NCBI GenBank assembly: GCA_027946555.1
Contig: JAPEVC010000050.1
Location: forward strand, 113,433 to 177,432
DNA from: Gnomoniopsis sp. IMI 355080
Taxonomy: Eukaryota > Ascomycota > Sordariomycetes > Diaporthales > Gnomoniaceae
DNA: 64,000 nt
Direction of reading: 5' to 3'
The notes below the pieces were generated by a model that saw nothing but the letters and a program-made list of their open reading frames with translations, did no database searches and was not told where the DNA came from. Both the position numbers and the translations under genes were made by a program. Within the stretch, counting starts at the first letter, position 1. Each line of letters begins with the position of its first letter. Shown piece after piece: positions 1 through 12,486 of the stretch.

Positions 1-1238
1 AGCTTGGAATATCTGATCCGGCCATCTTCTTCGCTTGCTTTGTTCTACAACCTTGTTCTGCTTCGGGAAGACTTCCGAGACCGGATCCGTTGCCAGGAAA
101 TAAAGCTGGGGAAAGTGGAGTGAGCTGATTATGTAATATGTACTGCTCCACACTGGTCGCCCCATAAGGTACCCATGTAACCTTGTTCCGACGACATGGC
201 TTGCCATCACTGCAAACATCGATGGGTAATTGTGATACTATGAAATGCCTGACGTTGTAACAGAAAATCAAGGTTTGTCTTATATATCCAGGAGGGTCTT
301 GGGTCTCAAAGCTTTCCCTGCGCAAATTTAAATGCCAAGTTGAAGGAAGTGCTTCTGGAGCAAGATCAGGTCCACAATAAGATACTACAGTATCTATTTT
401 TCTTAAATAGCGACAAGTGTCCTGGTCTAAACGCGGAATGCAAAGTATGTATACTACTCAGCCTCTCGACTACCTCATATTGCGTATAAATAATGAATCA
501 GATCAGCAGAATCAGTTCAGTTCTGCCATTACGGCTGAGTTGCTATAGTTTGCGTCAAGTTGATGGGCTTCCCTTTCAACCTCTTATGTCTCTTCGATTT
601 CTCGTCTCGCAGAAACGCAACTGCGAGAAATAGCCTTGGACCTTGGTACTCAAAGCCACATTGAAAACAACTAAACTCGTATCTTGTTTAATACGTGTAG
701 AGAAGAATCACAGGCTTTGGTTCTCTATGTGAAATTCTTGCGCTAGCAAAGTGCTATAGTGGAAATATATATAAGTAGTCCAAAAGCAGCGGCTGCGAGT
801 GAGTTCCGCAGAGACACTGACAACGGACTCAGCATCCGCTGGGAGGGCTGGCTTGAAGGGCTATCCTGAAGGGCTGTCGTGAAGGGCAATCGCTTTGAGC
901 GACATTTAAGAACTAACATTACACGGAGTGAAGGGTCGTTTGACAAACTCGCAGGATTCCTCTCGAGGAATAAAGTATCTTACGGATCTTGAATCCTTCC
1001 GACGTGATCTTGGTGAAACCACGTGAAGTGCCGGGATGTCCGAGTCATGTACCGTGATATAACCGCCCAGGCGATAATAAATAAATGTGGGGCCAGGGGT
1101 AAGAGGTCCATCGACCTTCGTCTGCGCCGCTGCAGGAATGTGGTTTGCGGAGTCGACACAATGAATTATTCATCGTGTCCCGTATGAAATAATGCGCCCA
1201 GAGGTTTCCAAACGAAGAGACTCTCTATTTGATCAATA
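1..1238. other. Left-edge intergenic stretch
   Basis: I find no convincing coding region here. Open frames are short, lack splice logic and resemble no known family. The only ordered element is a short threefold repeat near 852-890, listed separately. The sequence is AT-leaning like the other gaps. The upstream neighbour of the Clr5 gene probably lies outside the window. Confidence 0.6.
852..890. repeat. Three imperfect 13-bp tandem units
   Basis: The units are 852-864, 865-877 and 878-890. They share a core GAAGGGC and differ at two to four positions each. The repeat lies in non-coding DNA about 350 bp upstream of the Clr5-domain gene. Its function is unknown. Confidence 0.6.
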
Positions 1239-3056
1239 ATGCAGATGCATGCTGTCATGGATATTTCTCTGGTTAATACCAGGCCATTGCCCTCTCGACC
1301 CTCGTCGTCCTCATGTATCGGCAGCTCTAATTCCCATACTTCCTCCAGTACTGAGAACCTGGCTTCGTCTGCAAGGCCTAATCCGCCCGCAGGAGTCAAG
1401 GTTATACAGTACAATTTTGCTGATGCCGAATGGGATCAGCATCGAGAGCAAATCATTCAGCTTTAGTAAGCCTTCAGACGTTCTTTTTTCTACCCCTATC
1501 TCTGTAAAATGGTCTCTCTCACTTCTCGATACAGCTTTGATTACTTTGCCTCTCACACATCGATATCACAAATATCCCGTGGACGGCATAAGTGGAAAGG
1601 AGGATTTGCCTCCTGACTACAGTAGTAGAATCAATATTGACCTCATCTAGTCGGGATCAGGACCTGACGATGATCCAGGTTCAGGAGTATATGAAAAGAG
1701 AAAAAGGTTTCGACAAAAGGTTGGTAGCTAGAACAGTACCTAAACAGTCGCCATCTTTGACTGCGTCGAAGCTAACAGCAGAGCATTAGTATCAAGACTT
1801 ATAAAGGCCATCTTCGGAGATTGGGCATACGCAAGAACATGAGGAAGGAGGAAGCTGTCCAACTAGCTTCCGGGAAGACGGTGTCCAGGTTTTGGCCTGA
1901 TGAGAAAAACTCCAAATATCTCCGTCGCGTGGCACGCCACGTAGGTCAGAGAAGAGAAACAGCGATCCCCTCTTGGAAACAAATCCAGACGGCCAGCAAC
2001 GTGTCAACCGTACCAGGACAACTCTACACCGGGGACCTCATGGAATCGGTCGAGGTCGCATTGTTTTACGGAGATGTATTTCTACAGGAAATGAACCGCC
2101 GGGCACGGACAGTTCCAGCGACAACCACTATACGTGCAGCTCTCGACACAACCAGCGCATCTCTTAGTACATCTAATGCCCAGATGCAGTGCGAAGAGGC
2201 ATTTTTCGATCTATTTGACCAAGGGATTCGTGATATCACAGAAGCTCGCCAACCTCAAGTCGCCTTTGCCAACCTAAATGCCGCTTTCGATTATCTCAAG
2301 GGCGTGCTCGTGGCAGACCATCCAATAATATTCTACCGGCTGGCCGTCATGCTCTTTGTTTGTAGGGGCTATCCAAAGTCGGATATCGCCCGACAAGTTT
2401 GCCGTCTACTTGCAGTCCACTTGTCGCAATTAGGTCGTGTTGTGTTGGGCTCCAACCACCCCATCAACCACTGGTGGTCAACTGGTATCAAGCTCCTGGA
2501 CTCGGGACAGTGGGAGCACGCCGACGCCTTCTTACAAAGTGCACAAGTGTTGGGTTCAAGATACATCGCGTACGTACCCGGTACTGTCGACCTTATTACA
2601 TACGCACCTAGCGAAATGCGAGGCCTGAAAGACGATGTACTGCGCGACAAGCTCGAGAACATTGGTCTGGATACATCTCGGGTGTCTGAGGCGCAGGAAG
2701 CTAGATTATGTCTCTCAGAGCTCCTTTTAGGCCAAGGAGAGATTCCCGAGGGGCTGCATATCCTTAGAGAGGCATGTATGCTTCGACATTTGGACCTAGA
2801 CCGACCGGCAAGAAAAGCTTTTTGGTTTTCAGAACTTTTCTCCCGGGCAACGGAGCTCGATGAGGCTCTCGAGATGTTGAAAGAGGCAATAGAGCTGGTC
2901 AAGGGAGAGAATGGAGTCGGAGAGGCTGCGTTTTCGATGGCACTAGACGAGGTGCAGATTTCGGATGCTGGTAACAGTTTGATGCTGAAGCACAAAGCGC
3001 TGCAACAAGGGATTCGTATGTTTCAAACACATGTAATGTATCAACAACATAAGTAA
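1239..3056 (+). CDS. Clr5-domain protein
   Basis: The inferred exons are 1239-1465, 1651-1719 and 1790-3056, giving about 520 aa. Joined across two introns, the first 115 residues form a Clr5 domain: WDQHREQIIQLY at the end of exon 1, a middle part ending in KREKGFDK, then SIKTYKGHLRRLGIRKN in exon 3. Both junctions keep the frame (Tyr and Ser codons are split). Clr5 domains are fungal N-terminal modules, some in regulators linked to cellulose response, and they often precede long helical or TPR-like C-termini. Here about 400 helical residues follow without a recognisable catalytic motif, and the DNA-binding role is an inference. The next gene starts about 350 bp downstream on the same strand. 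The start is the ATG that keeps the longest frame into the Clr5 motif. The second donor (GTTGGT) is atypical, so the exact middle exon is less certain. Confidence 0.75.
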
Positions 3057-3402
3057 TAATTGTATGAAGGACATAGCCAGCGCCAAATGCACCCATTCTG
3101 TTTTCTTCAGGGAAAGTGATCTAAGTAGAGACTAATTAATAGTTAACACGGCATTCAAGGATGAGATGTCGTTAGAGGGCCGATATTAGGTAATCAAAGC
3201 TCCATAGTCTTTACCCGAAGCATGCGCGGGTCCAAATTTGCCCGCTTTAGAAACTACAACGTTGAAGCTCCGTCTCGGCTCGTTGAGATATTCATTCATC
3301 TCTACAGATTACCCTTTAGAAATAATCTCAATATTCTGGAAAAACATCTACCCTGTTTCCATAACCAGTGCTCTCATTATTGTTATCTTGCGGGTAGTCC
3401 TC
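3057..3402. other. Short intergenic region
   Basis: This is the spacer between the Clr5 gene and the acetyltransferase. It holds presumptive 3' and 5' flanks only. An open frame runs through part of it into the acetyltransferase, but its translation has no family resemblance upstream of the chosen ATG. Confidence 0.5.
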
Positions 3403-4418
3403 ATGATGGTGACGTATACACCCCAACAGCTCGAGCTGTATTTCGAACACCTGCACTTCGACCGGCAACGGCTCTTCACGGACGACAGACTGAGGAATTT
3501 GACTCTCCTTCAGCAGCATCATTTAGCTAAAGTCACTTTCGACAGCGTTGCCTTACACTACTCGCCTACTAGACTTTTGTCTCTAGACCCCGAAGACTTG
3601 CTACAAAAGATCGTGGTCAATTCTCGCGGCGGTTACTGTATGGAAGTTAATACGTTGTTTGGCATCGTCTTAAGAAGCTTAGGATATAATGTTATTAGTG
3701 TTGGAGGAAGAGTGAAACATAAGAAATGGTAAGCATATAATGGTTAATGCTGTTATTTCTTTGCGGGATGAAGAAATTGACATGACGAATGTGAACGTTT
3801 GATATTCATTACGATGGAATGCTGATGATTTTGGACGGCAGGAGTCATATGGTAAACATAGTTACCATTAATCAGTCCAAATACCTCGTCGATGTTGGCT
3901 TTGGGGCTAAAGAGCCCACACATCCAATCCTCTTGAAGGATGGTCACGACTTTAGCGGTCTTCTTTCCTCCAGAGGGCGGCTTGATCTCAAACACCTGGA
4001 CAAACACTCAGTTGAAGCAAAAGCGGACCCGTCGCAACGACTGTGGATCTATTCTGTCAAGTCCAACCCTCAAGCTGATTGGGAGGAGATGTATTCGTTC
4101 ACGGAGACAGAATTCTTTCCCGAGGACTTCGCCATGATGAGCTATTTCGTCTCGACAAGGCCTGATAGCTGGTTCGTACAGGAAGTGGTAGCCTATAGAA
4201 TGTTGATGGATCAAAATAACGGAGAATTGGTCGGAGAGGTTGCTTTGCACGGAGATGTGTTGAAGATACGGCTGAATGGAAAAGAAGAAGTTGTGACAAA
4301 ACTGAGGAATGAAGAGGAAAGGATCAAGGCGCTTGCAAAAGAATTTGATATCCAGTTGACCGAGCGAGAACAACGGGCTATAATTGGACTAGTGAGTGAA
4401 ATCAGGGTGAAGGAATAA
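3403..4418 (+). CDS. Arylamine N-acetyltransferase (NAT)
   Basis: The exons are 3403-3728 and 3842-4418, giving about 300 aa, the usual NAT length. These cytosolic enzymes move an acyl group from acyl-CoA to aromatic amines and hydrazines. The catalytic triad is visible. Cys79 sits in RGGYCMEV, the NAT signature. His111 follows directly after the splice junction (WSHMV). Asp126 is in LVDVGFG. The intron joins TG|G (Trp), with GTAAGC as donor and GGCAG as acceptor. The start is chosen at MMVTYTPQQL because fungal NATs begin just before a Y-x-x-x-Q-L segment; ATG 3406 is equally possible. Related fungal NATs use malonyl-CoA to detoxify plant 2-aminophenols (the FDB2 type). Whether this one does cannot be read from the sequence. 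Confidence 0.92.
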
Positions 4419-5019
4419 ATTTGAGGATACCAGGACACCAGCACTTATACACACTCACCGCATACGAAGAGGAAAGACTTATCAAATGCACTCGGAACAA
4501 GGTGCATCGAGTTTTCGAAGGATATATGAAAGGTCTTATTTTTCGTTGCTCGAACTGAACAATTCGAACATGCTACCCAAAGAAGAAGAAATCTGTTCAC
4601 TTGGAGACCAAACACCTCCCCTGCACTTACCACTGAGTGCAAACTTGAAACAATGATCGCACCTGCTTCAACCGAGTATCAGAAGGTGGCTTTCATAGAT
4701 CTCAAGATCATATAGGTAAGGAGAATGTCTCAAACGTCGTGGTACAGCATCTATAGTGCATCAGCGTGGCTGAGGATCTTAGCATATGACTGGCAGTCTG
4801 GCGCGCCAAGGCCGAGGGCGCATACACGTCGTTCAAGCTGAACATGGCTGGATTCGGGACTGATCTTGATTCGCTATACGCCCAATGATCACACGCCGCT
4901 GACTGAGTCTCCCCATTGCCATATATTAGTCTCGCAAGCCATCCTAATCGCTTTCATCATCTCTTACAGTTCGTGATTTAGTTCTGGTCTAGCGGTATCT
5001 TTTCAACAGCCGTTTCACG
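4419..5019. other. Intergenic region
   Basis: This is the spacer before the first HET gene. I see no coding feature, and nothing repeated stands out. The last ~150 bp are pyrimidine-rich upstream of ATG 5020, as expected for a fungal promoter and leader. Confidence 0.5.
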
Positions 5020-6920
5020 ATGGCCACCTACTCGACTCTCAACCCGGCTTTACATGAGATTCGATTACTCCGGGTGATACCAGAGTGTCACGAACATGAT
5101 CCTAGGTGTCCCTCCTTTATCCATTGCGAGTTGAGCGTTCACCGACTGAATGAAGTTGACCCACTGTCGTACACTGCCCTTTCCTACGTCTGGGGACCTG
5201 AGCCGACAGTCACTATGCCCAACGAAAACAACACAATGATCCTAAACGGAGAAAGCATTGCAGCACGAGAGAACCTGCTCTATGCACTTCGATCGTTCAG
5301 AAAATGCGGTGAGGAAGGGTATATTTGGGTGGATGCAGTCTGCATCAACCAGAATGACATGGAAGAGAAGAAAGCTCAGATCGCTCTTATGGGCCAGATA
5401 TACTCCCTTGCAGAGCGCACTATAATCTGGCTGGGCCCAAAAGAGGGGGACAGCGATCTTGGGATGGATTTCGTAAATCGTGTGGAGGCAAAGGACCTCG
5501 GAGTTGACCGCTTCAATCAGAATATCCGCTACCTGCGAGCAGTGATTTCGATACTCCAACGAACTTGGTTTGAGTGGATCTTTCGACTGATCGATACATC
5601 GATAATAAACTTAATAAATTAGGGAGTAGAGTTTGGATCCTGCAGGAAGCATTCCTGTCCAAACTCCCCATTGCGAGATGCGGCGACAAAGACATTCCAT
5701 TCGAACGTTTTGTTGTCTTCAAACAACTGCACAACGAATCGTACAAGAAGTGGCCTACCATGTGGCGGAAAAATATGCCCTTCGAGAATGTCCGCTTTGT
5801 CTCATGCCTGAGTAACTGGGAGATCAGTCGAAGCGAGCTTGTCACGAAGGGAGGGGCATCTCCATTTTCCTGGATGGCTTCAATGAGCTCGCGCCTCCTA
5901 GCTACTGTTCCGCATGACAAGATTTATGGTGTCCTTGGACTTTCGACTCACGAAGATCGGGAACGTCTCAGGGCGGACTATGACAGGCCGTTACGCGAAG
6001 TGATAATCGACGTGACTGTGCGTTCACTAAAGACCGAGGGCCTCATGTGTCTGAGTTTGGTCTTGCCAAAGGAGAACAAGACAGCGGATCTCAAACTCCC
6101 ATCGTGGGTCCCAGATCTTACTTCACTCGATTTCACTCAGAATCTTGTTGGTTGTAAGTACAAGGCCAATATCAGTGCAGTGGGGCAAGAATGGGAAACA
6201 CTAGTCTGGGATTCCAAGCTCACCGCGGAAGAGGCCACACTCGTCTGGTCAACCATCAGAGAACAAGAGATACTAGTTCTCTACGGATGCCTGTGCGACG
6301 TCGTCAGTGCCGTCGAGCCAATGCCTGTAGTCCCTCAGTATGAAGGGTTTGATGCAGATGTGGCGGAGAAAATCAAGGCAGAGCGAGCCAGGGCTACTCT
6401 AGAGACGTTGAAAGCCTGGGAGCGACTAGCACTGGAGACCAGAGACGAATTGCCTGACGCATATAAGACTTCTGTTGGGGGTCGCAAAGACGCCTTCTGG
6501 CGGACTCTCAGCTGTGATAGCGGAGTGCAAGGTAATCCACGACCACTGCCATTGGACTTTGGTGAACGTTACGAAGCACTCCTTGGCCGTCGACCTCCAC
6601 CAAGTGTAGAGAAAATCCTAGATGACCCTATGCGAAATGACTGGGTGAGGGAATACGGTGTTCCTGCATACGCGAAATGTGTCAACAAGTCGTTCTTTCT
6701 TACTAAGCAAGGTCGGATGGGCTTGGCTGTAAGGGGTGTGAAAGAAGGTGATATTGTTATAATAGCTCGTGGTGGTAAAGTGCCATTTGTGATTCGCAAA
6801 CGACCGGACTGGGGTGTGACTTTTGGCGGGGAGGCGTATCTACACGGAGTGATGGATGGGGAGGGTGTGATAGATGCGATACGACAGGGTTGGAACGTGT
6901 ACAAAATTTATCTTCGTTAG
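5020..6920 (+). CDS. HET-domain protein 1
   Basis: The exons are 5020-5573 and 5627-6920, giving about 615 aa. The HET domain starts at YTALSYVWG (residues 51-59), continues through IWVDAVCINQND and IYSLAERTIIWLG, and ends after the splice with TWFDRVWILQEA. HET domains are fungal modules of allorecognition proteins, and activation usually leads to cell death. The C-terminal half ends in the usual GDIVIIARGGKVPFVIRK block, the conserved end of this family. The intron is 53 bp with the donor GTGGAT and the acceptor GGGAG, weak sites. It is supported because it removes an in-frame stop and rebuilds the conserved WF-x-RVW-x-LQEA motif. If the intron is not used, the gene would be truncated at about 200 aa. 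It is the first of three HET genes in the window. Confidence 0.88.
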
Positions 6921-7149
6921 GGTCGAGAAATCTGAATGCTCACAGTTCAATCACAGAGCTTATAAGCGACGTTTCTGTTTAGCATCCGGGTGATTTTCAT
7001 GTGTCATTTGTACCCATATCTCAAAGAGTCTCAAACTTTGTGCCACAGTACCTTGGCAGCTTATAGAATATACATACCCGTAGCATGCCTAGAAGTCTGC
7101 GTTCCTGAATTTTCGTAAACGGTCTAGGCTGAGACAATCCACTGCCCTA

Positions 7150-9217
7150 TCACATATACTCTTTGCCCATAACCCATTGGCTCTTGTCATAGCCTTCAGG
7201 CCAGACACCACTCTTACCAGGAGCAAGAATACCGTTGGGATCGAGCTTATTGTGTATCTTCTCATGCAGCTTCCACAAGGCACCATCGTTGAAATCGAAC
7301 ATGTCTGCAACTTGATCCATCAAGCCAACGTGGGTGCGGAAGACAGTCCAGCCGTTCTCTTTCCAGACCTTGACTAAAGTCCTCGCCAACCATGCAGCCC
7401 GTTTAGGCATATCAGGATGCTTACGGTCGTACGTAATGAGACAGACGTTGTCTGGTTGAATTAGTAGGTAGCCATGAGAGGCGGGTCATGGAACAAATAC
7501 TTACGAAATGTCCGGAAATAGGACACATAATGACTCATGTAGTCGATGCCAGCCTCAGCGAAATACTTCTTGGCCAACGAGTATTGCTCCCAAACAGATT
7601 TGCCGTCAAACCTGGAAATAGCAGCGATCATGATGACGGAACAATTGGGTAGCCATTTCGTCATCCAGGCGAATTCTTCCATCGAAGCGATGCCCTGGAG
7701 TTCGGTGGTTCTGATACGAAGGAGGGCCTGTTCATCTGGACGCTCGTCCAAGGTGACCCATCGACTGCCGGGAATCTTGGCCATGGCGGCTTTGATTTCC
7801 TCGACGATGCTTTCGCGAACCTTGTTACTTCCATAGACAGCACCCATGTACAGCCAGCGTCCAGTTTCGAGCTTCTTTGCCATCTTGTCGAAGTCTTCCT
7901 CAGGAATAACTTCATTCAAAGAGGCATTCGTCCAGGAAGACCGTGGGCCGTAATGCCCAGCTTCGAGTGGGAGATTGCGAAGACTAACTGAGCTTTGCAA
8001 TGTTCCGTCCTACCGAATGCTATCAGAGCTCACTCAAGGGACTAGGCTTCGTGTGGGGCTTACCAAAACCAGTGGGTGGATAACGTCAACTAGAGCCGCA
8101 AGGTCTGCCTCCTTCTCAAGTGTAACAGAGAAGGGTGTGATACCCTTTGGTGTTGGCATCAACTGCGATATAATTAGCACAAACAACAGATGGTGTGGAC
8201 CAAAGTCACTCACCCAGAATCCCATTTTAGTCACAATCCCGTTGTTGCCCTGCGAGAATAGGCCATTATTGATTGGCCCCCAACCGTACATGAACAGCGG
8301 GAAGGCAGTGTTGATAGCTTGATCAGCTGGATGTACACCTTGCTCGGCCTGCTTGCGGCCCTTGGGATCCTGTACGGCTCCCATGCCCATTCTGACGAGT
8401 TCACCTGTAGGCATGATGACCTCCATACCAGAGTGTGAACCCCAGCGATCACCGTAAAGAGAAGCGCCGCCTCCACGATCCAAGGCATTTCCAATCATGG
8501 AGCCCCAGCCAAGAACAGACGAGTCAACGCGGACACGGTCAGTGATACCCTTCTCCTTCAGGTAGTCACTCAACATCATAAAAGTCACGCCTGGTTCGAC
8601 AATACACGTGCAAGAGTCAACGTCGACTTCGAGAATCCTGTTCATGTGCGTCCCCATGACCATGACAAGTGATCCTGGCACGCGAGGTGCAGAGCCACCA
8701 TAAGCTAGATTGCGACCCGTGCTGATGGGCCAGATTGGGACGATGTACTCATTGCAGAGCTGGACAATCGACTGAACGTCCTGGGCGCTGCGTGGGTGCA
8801 CCAGTGCCGAACCCATGAGCTTGAGACCGGTCTCTGGCTCCTTTGGGAGGCTGTTGTCATCGTCGATATCGAACGAGCGGTAGAAGTCATGAGTGTGGCA
8901 ACTACTGCCAAAATCGACATCGGCATCATCGGCATCGTGACGCGCCACGTCAGTGGCTGTAATGATGTTGAAATTGTCGCGACCGACGATACCGACAACC
9001 TTTCGAGCTGCTCATGATTAGAACCAGACGAGAGCTGGGAGCGTTGCATTACACAAGTTTCTGTGGAATATAGAAATAACAAAAAGGGGAATGTTGACTT
9101 ACCGAAATCGGTGAATTTGGCCTTGTCTACCTTTGGCGGTAGGACGAGAGGGTGAAAGACTTCTTTAGAATTCTTGAAATCATCGTGCCCGTTTGCCGAT
9201 ATCGCTGACGGAGCCAT
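7150..9217 (-). CDS. Vanillyl-alcohol-oxidase-like FAD oxidoreductase
   Basis: The exons on the minus strand are 9217-9103, 9010-8214, 8162-8064, 8009-7505 and 7451-7150, giving about 605 aa. All junctions keep frame. An N-terminal PCMH-type FAD domain shows PISTGRNLAYGGSAPR and a WGSMIGNALDRGGG stretch. The C-terminal oxidase domain ends with DPNGILAPGKSGVWP, typical of the vanillyl-alcohol oxidase/4-cresol dehydrogenase group. Members oxidise 4-alkylphenols with FAD and O2. The substrate here is unknown. The first intron ends in two candidate acceptors 3 bp apart, so two isoforms differing by one residue are possible. The start has a clean MAPSAISANG with no obvious signal peptide, which suggests an intracellular or peroxisomal enzyme. 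The terpene synthase lies 1.9 kb beyond its 5' end, divergently oriented. Confidence 0.9.
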
Positions 9218-11083
9218 TGTGGTGGCTATGGATTGCGGTGGTTTCTGTAAGTGATATTCTAAGCGGTAGTTGCAGATAGATCTTGGCAGAACAGATTTTG
9301 AAAACGTTCCTTCATGACATGTTATACCCAGTGGCATGTTGCTAATCATAGAATCCTATTGGGGGTCCACGGGTCTGCTATCATGTTGGTTTCACGTTTA
9401 ATGTGAAGCAGATTTACAACGTTATTGCTCAATCAGACAAAGTCGTAATTTCTCTTTGCGAGGTCCGAAGCCTCGGGAAATGATTGCCTCCATCCATTTT
9501 CGCCCAGGCATGGACATAGTGGCAGATGTCGTCCGACGCTCATCATTCTACCAAACACGGAATTATTCGAGCACCCTTTGCCTTGAAAGTTTCTTTCGAC
9601 GTGGAAAGAAAATCTTATTTCTCGCATCAAATCTCGAGTGAGGCTTTGTCGAATCGCAACCACGTCCATTTTCAAGAAAGTGATGCTGTGTTGTGATATT
9701 TTGTCGCTATCTTGTGATATCTGAACAGTAACAACAGGTCAGGTCGTCCACAAGTAAGAGAGGTCATTCTGTCCGGAGTCCCGCTGGGGAAAAGCTAAAA
9801 TCATATTTACTTACATGGCCATAAATACTCACTTTATACACTTTCAAGATGAGATCCGTGGTCGGCTTTCCCGGGCCCATTCCATACTCGTAAAGGAATT
9901 GAAGACAGTACGTAGTCATGGAGTGACGACTGTATATCTTCTACGTACTAATTAGGTCTTGATTGGCAAATGTGCGTCAGCACGATTAGTACGGGCCATC
10001 ACAACGGAGGAGGGCCATGGGAAGGTTTAGAGCCAATGGCGATTGGACGGGTAAGATTCAACGCGCGACAGGTTGGCAAACCATCCATGCACCACCTCAA
10101 AGAGTAGTAGTACCAAACTCCTTTGCCGTGAATGAAGGTTAACATTCACCAACGTCCTTTTAGCTGTACACAAGCATCAAGTGAGTGAGCCTGAGATTGA
10201 GCTCCACCAAGCTTTCGAAAGATGGTGGAATAATCTATAGGCGGACTTCCCGGTCATCCCAACTCATATGCCAAGTTCATCTACTGAAACTCGAAATCAG
10301 CGGAATCAGCAGTATTCCAGAATTGCTTTTTCTTGAGCTGTCCCTGATTCCTGAACCAATGATATCCCAAGGTCTTACGCCCTGTGTGTAATTGGCCGCC
10401 GGCCCGGAACTCCGAGATGTCAAGAGACCATAGTGCACGGTCTCCGACGAACTTTAAAAGTCCACTGGGGATAGATTCATACAGGCGGAATAGAATATGA
10501 ATCCGAGTATCTTGGCCTCACGCAATGTGACAGCGGCAGACTGCGATTGGTAGACGTAGGATATTGGAACAAGCATTGCGATATTATTTTAACAAACATT
10601 TACACAAATTGCGAGACTTGTAGCCTTCGCAAGGGATCACCTTCGGAAGGTATGGTCCTTCTAGGTATATATCTACCTGTACACCGGCATATCCGATGGA
10701 CCCTTCTGCTGAACCTTTCTTTGACATATCGTGAAAATATACTATACTCACAGACTACTCCGATGGAAGAAACTTCCACCTGAAGAAGAGCGAGGAGGGT
10801 AGGTTCAAGATGTAAGGTTCCATTCGCAAAGTTTTGATGCCCAGAGAAATGAACGTTTACCATGGAAAGCTGCGTCGCCGAGCCTCTGCCCGGAAGCTTC
10901 TGAGAGAAAATGAGTCCAGTCAAGGGACACGTACAACCTCAGTGGTAGGTACAGATATAAAATGTGCAATGTCCCCGTAGACTTACCATTGTCCCGACTC
11001 GTCGTAGTCAAATATAGCTGCATTTCTTAATTCCATCTCAAGGCAATTCAACTTTAGTTGGTATCAACCAGATATCGAAGATC
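9218..11083. other. Divergent intergenic region between VAO-like and terpene synthase genes
   Basis: There are about 1.9 kb without a supported gene. Several open frames below 80 codons occur on both strands but show no family resemblance or splice structure. Because the two flanking genes diverge from here, the stretch must hold both promoters. A TATA-like element near 10954 belongs to the terpene synthase side. Confidence 0.6.
10954..10962 (+). promoter_or_regulatory. TATA-like element of the terpene synthase
   Basis: The sequence GATATAAAA lies about 130 bp upstream of ATG 11084, a plausible spacing for a fungal core promoter. This is inferred from sequence alone. Confidence 0.4.
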
Positions 11084-12486
11084 ATGGACACCATCACTTC
11101 AACAGCATATACCGGACCGGTCCATCGTACGAAAGTGCCTGGCCCAGAGCCGCCTCAGACCAAGTCCGTACGCGAATGCATGCTGGCGAATCTGAACGGG
11201 CAAACACTATGCGTGCCGGACATTAGCAAATTGATGCAGGGCTGGCCACAGGATCTTAGCCCGCACGCAAGCGCTATTGATGCCAGAGTACTGCAAATGA
11301 TTCAGACGTAAGTCGAAGTTCTGTCCTTGGGCTTCACCCTAATGATTGGCTGAGATTTCAATCAATATGTCCTTAATCATCTTTTGCCCCATACCCAACT
11401 CTTTGCATTGTCTCCTTGTGAAGTAAGATTCAAGAATCTCTCACCTCACACAATACATAAATCTCATAGACTTATGACTGACTATCTGATTATGACTCAG
11501 CCATGCGGTCACCCCGTCGGTTCGCAAACGACTAAATAATGCTCGCTTATCGGAGCAGTTGGCTGGCTGGTATCCATGGGCATCACCGGAAAGGCTCCAA
11601 GCTCTCACGTCCTTCCAGGTCTGGATGTTCATTGTAGATGATGAAATAGACCAGTGCTCAACGCCCACCAGCTTCGACGCCAAAAGGTTTCAGGTCTTGA
11701 CCGACGAGTGCCAGGATTTTGTTGAGCGCAGCCTTGGTCTTCGTCAAGGAGGCACAGAGGGTGTGAATTACGTCAATTATGATGTGGTCACCTCTTTCGC
11801 CGACTTTGCCAAGTCTCTTTCATCCTCATGCACCGAGGCTTATCGCCGACGTATAGCACACGAGGCCTGGGTTACACTAGAAGGTTACAGGAGAGAAGCC
11901 GAGTTACGAGCCCAGGGAGTGTTCCCGACAGAAGAACAGTATCTCGCTTATCGTTACGGATCCAGCTGCATCGGCCAGGTGAACGAGATGCTCGAGTTTG
12001 CAAACGGCATGGAGGACAATCCACCAGAGATTTCCGAGAGTCCGGAGATGCGTGAGCTTTATCGTGCATCTGTAACCGTCACGTGGCTCGTGAATGATAT
12101 GGTCAGTGTTCGAAAAGAACTGAGAGGTGGTTTCTTGGAGAACTTGGTCGTTATTCTAGCTGAAGGTGACGTGGGGAAGGGTATGCAGCGCTCATGGGAG
12201 TGCCTGAAGAAAGAGGTCTCTGCCCTTACCGTTGCCCACGAAGCTGCTCTGAAACGGTTCAAGAACACTCCGTATGGGGAAAAGGTCAAGGTGTTGGCGG
12301 AAAACTGTCTCAATTTAAACTTGAGAACTTGGTTGTGGAGGTATGTGCCCCCGGGTATCATTGCGGATCAATTAGCTAATACTTGGCAGCACCAAAACAC
12401 CTCGTTATGGACTGTTCGACCTAGTTCCAGACGCCAATGGAGCATACACTTGTACTGTCACAGTGGATGCCCTGGGATCAAACTAA
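11084..12486 (+). CDS. Class I terpene synthase
   Basis: The exons are 11084-11307, 11501-12340 and 12390-12486, giving about 386 aa, a normal length for a single-domain fungal sesquiterpene-type synthase. Such enzymes ionise a prenyl diphosphate and cyclise the cation. Metal-binding motifs are intact: VDDEID at residues 120-125 (the Asp-rich motif) and NDMVSVRKE at 273-281 (the NSE triad). An Arg-Tyr pair at 360-361 (PRYGLF), 80 residues after the NSE motif, matches the diphosphate sensor found in this class and supports the third exon. The final exon would otherwise be missed, as reading through the 49-bp intron gives an unrelated tail. There is no prenyltransferase domain. The product cannot be predicted. 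Flanking oxidising enzymes suggest a small terpenoid cluster. Confidence 0.92.
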
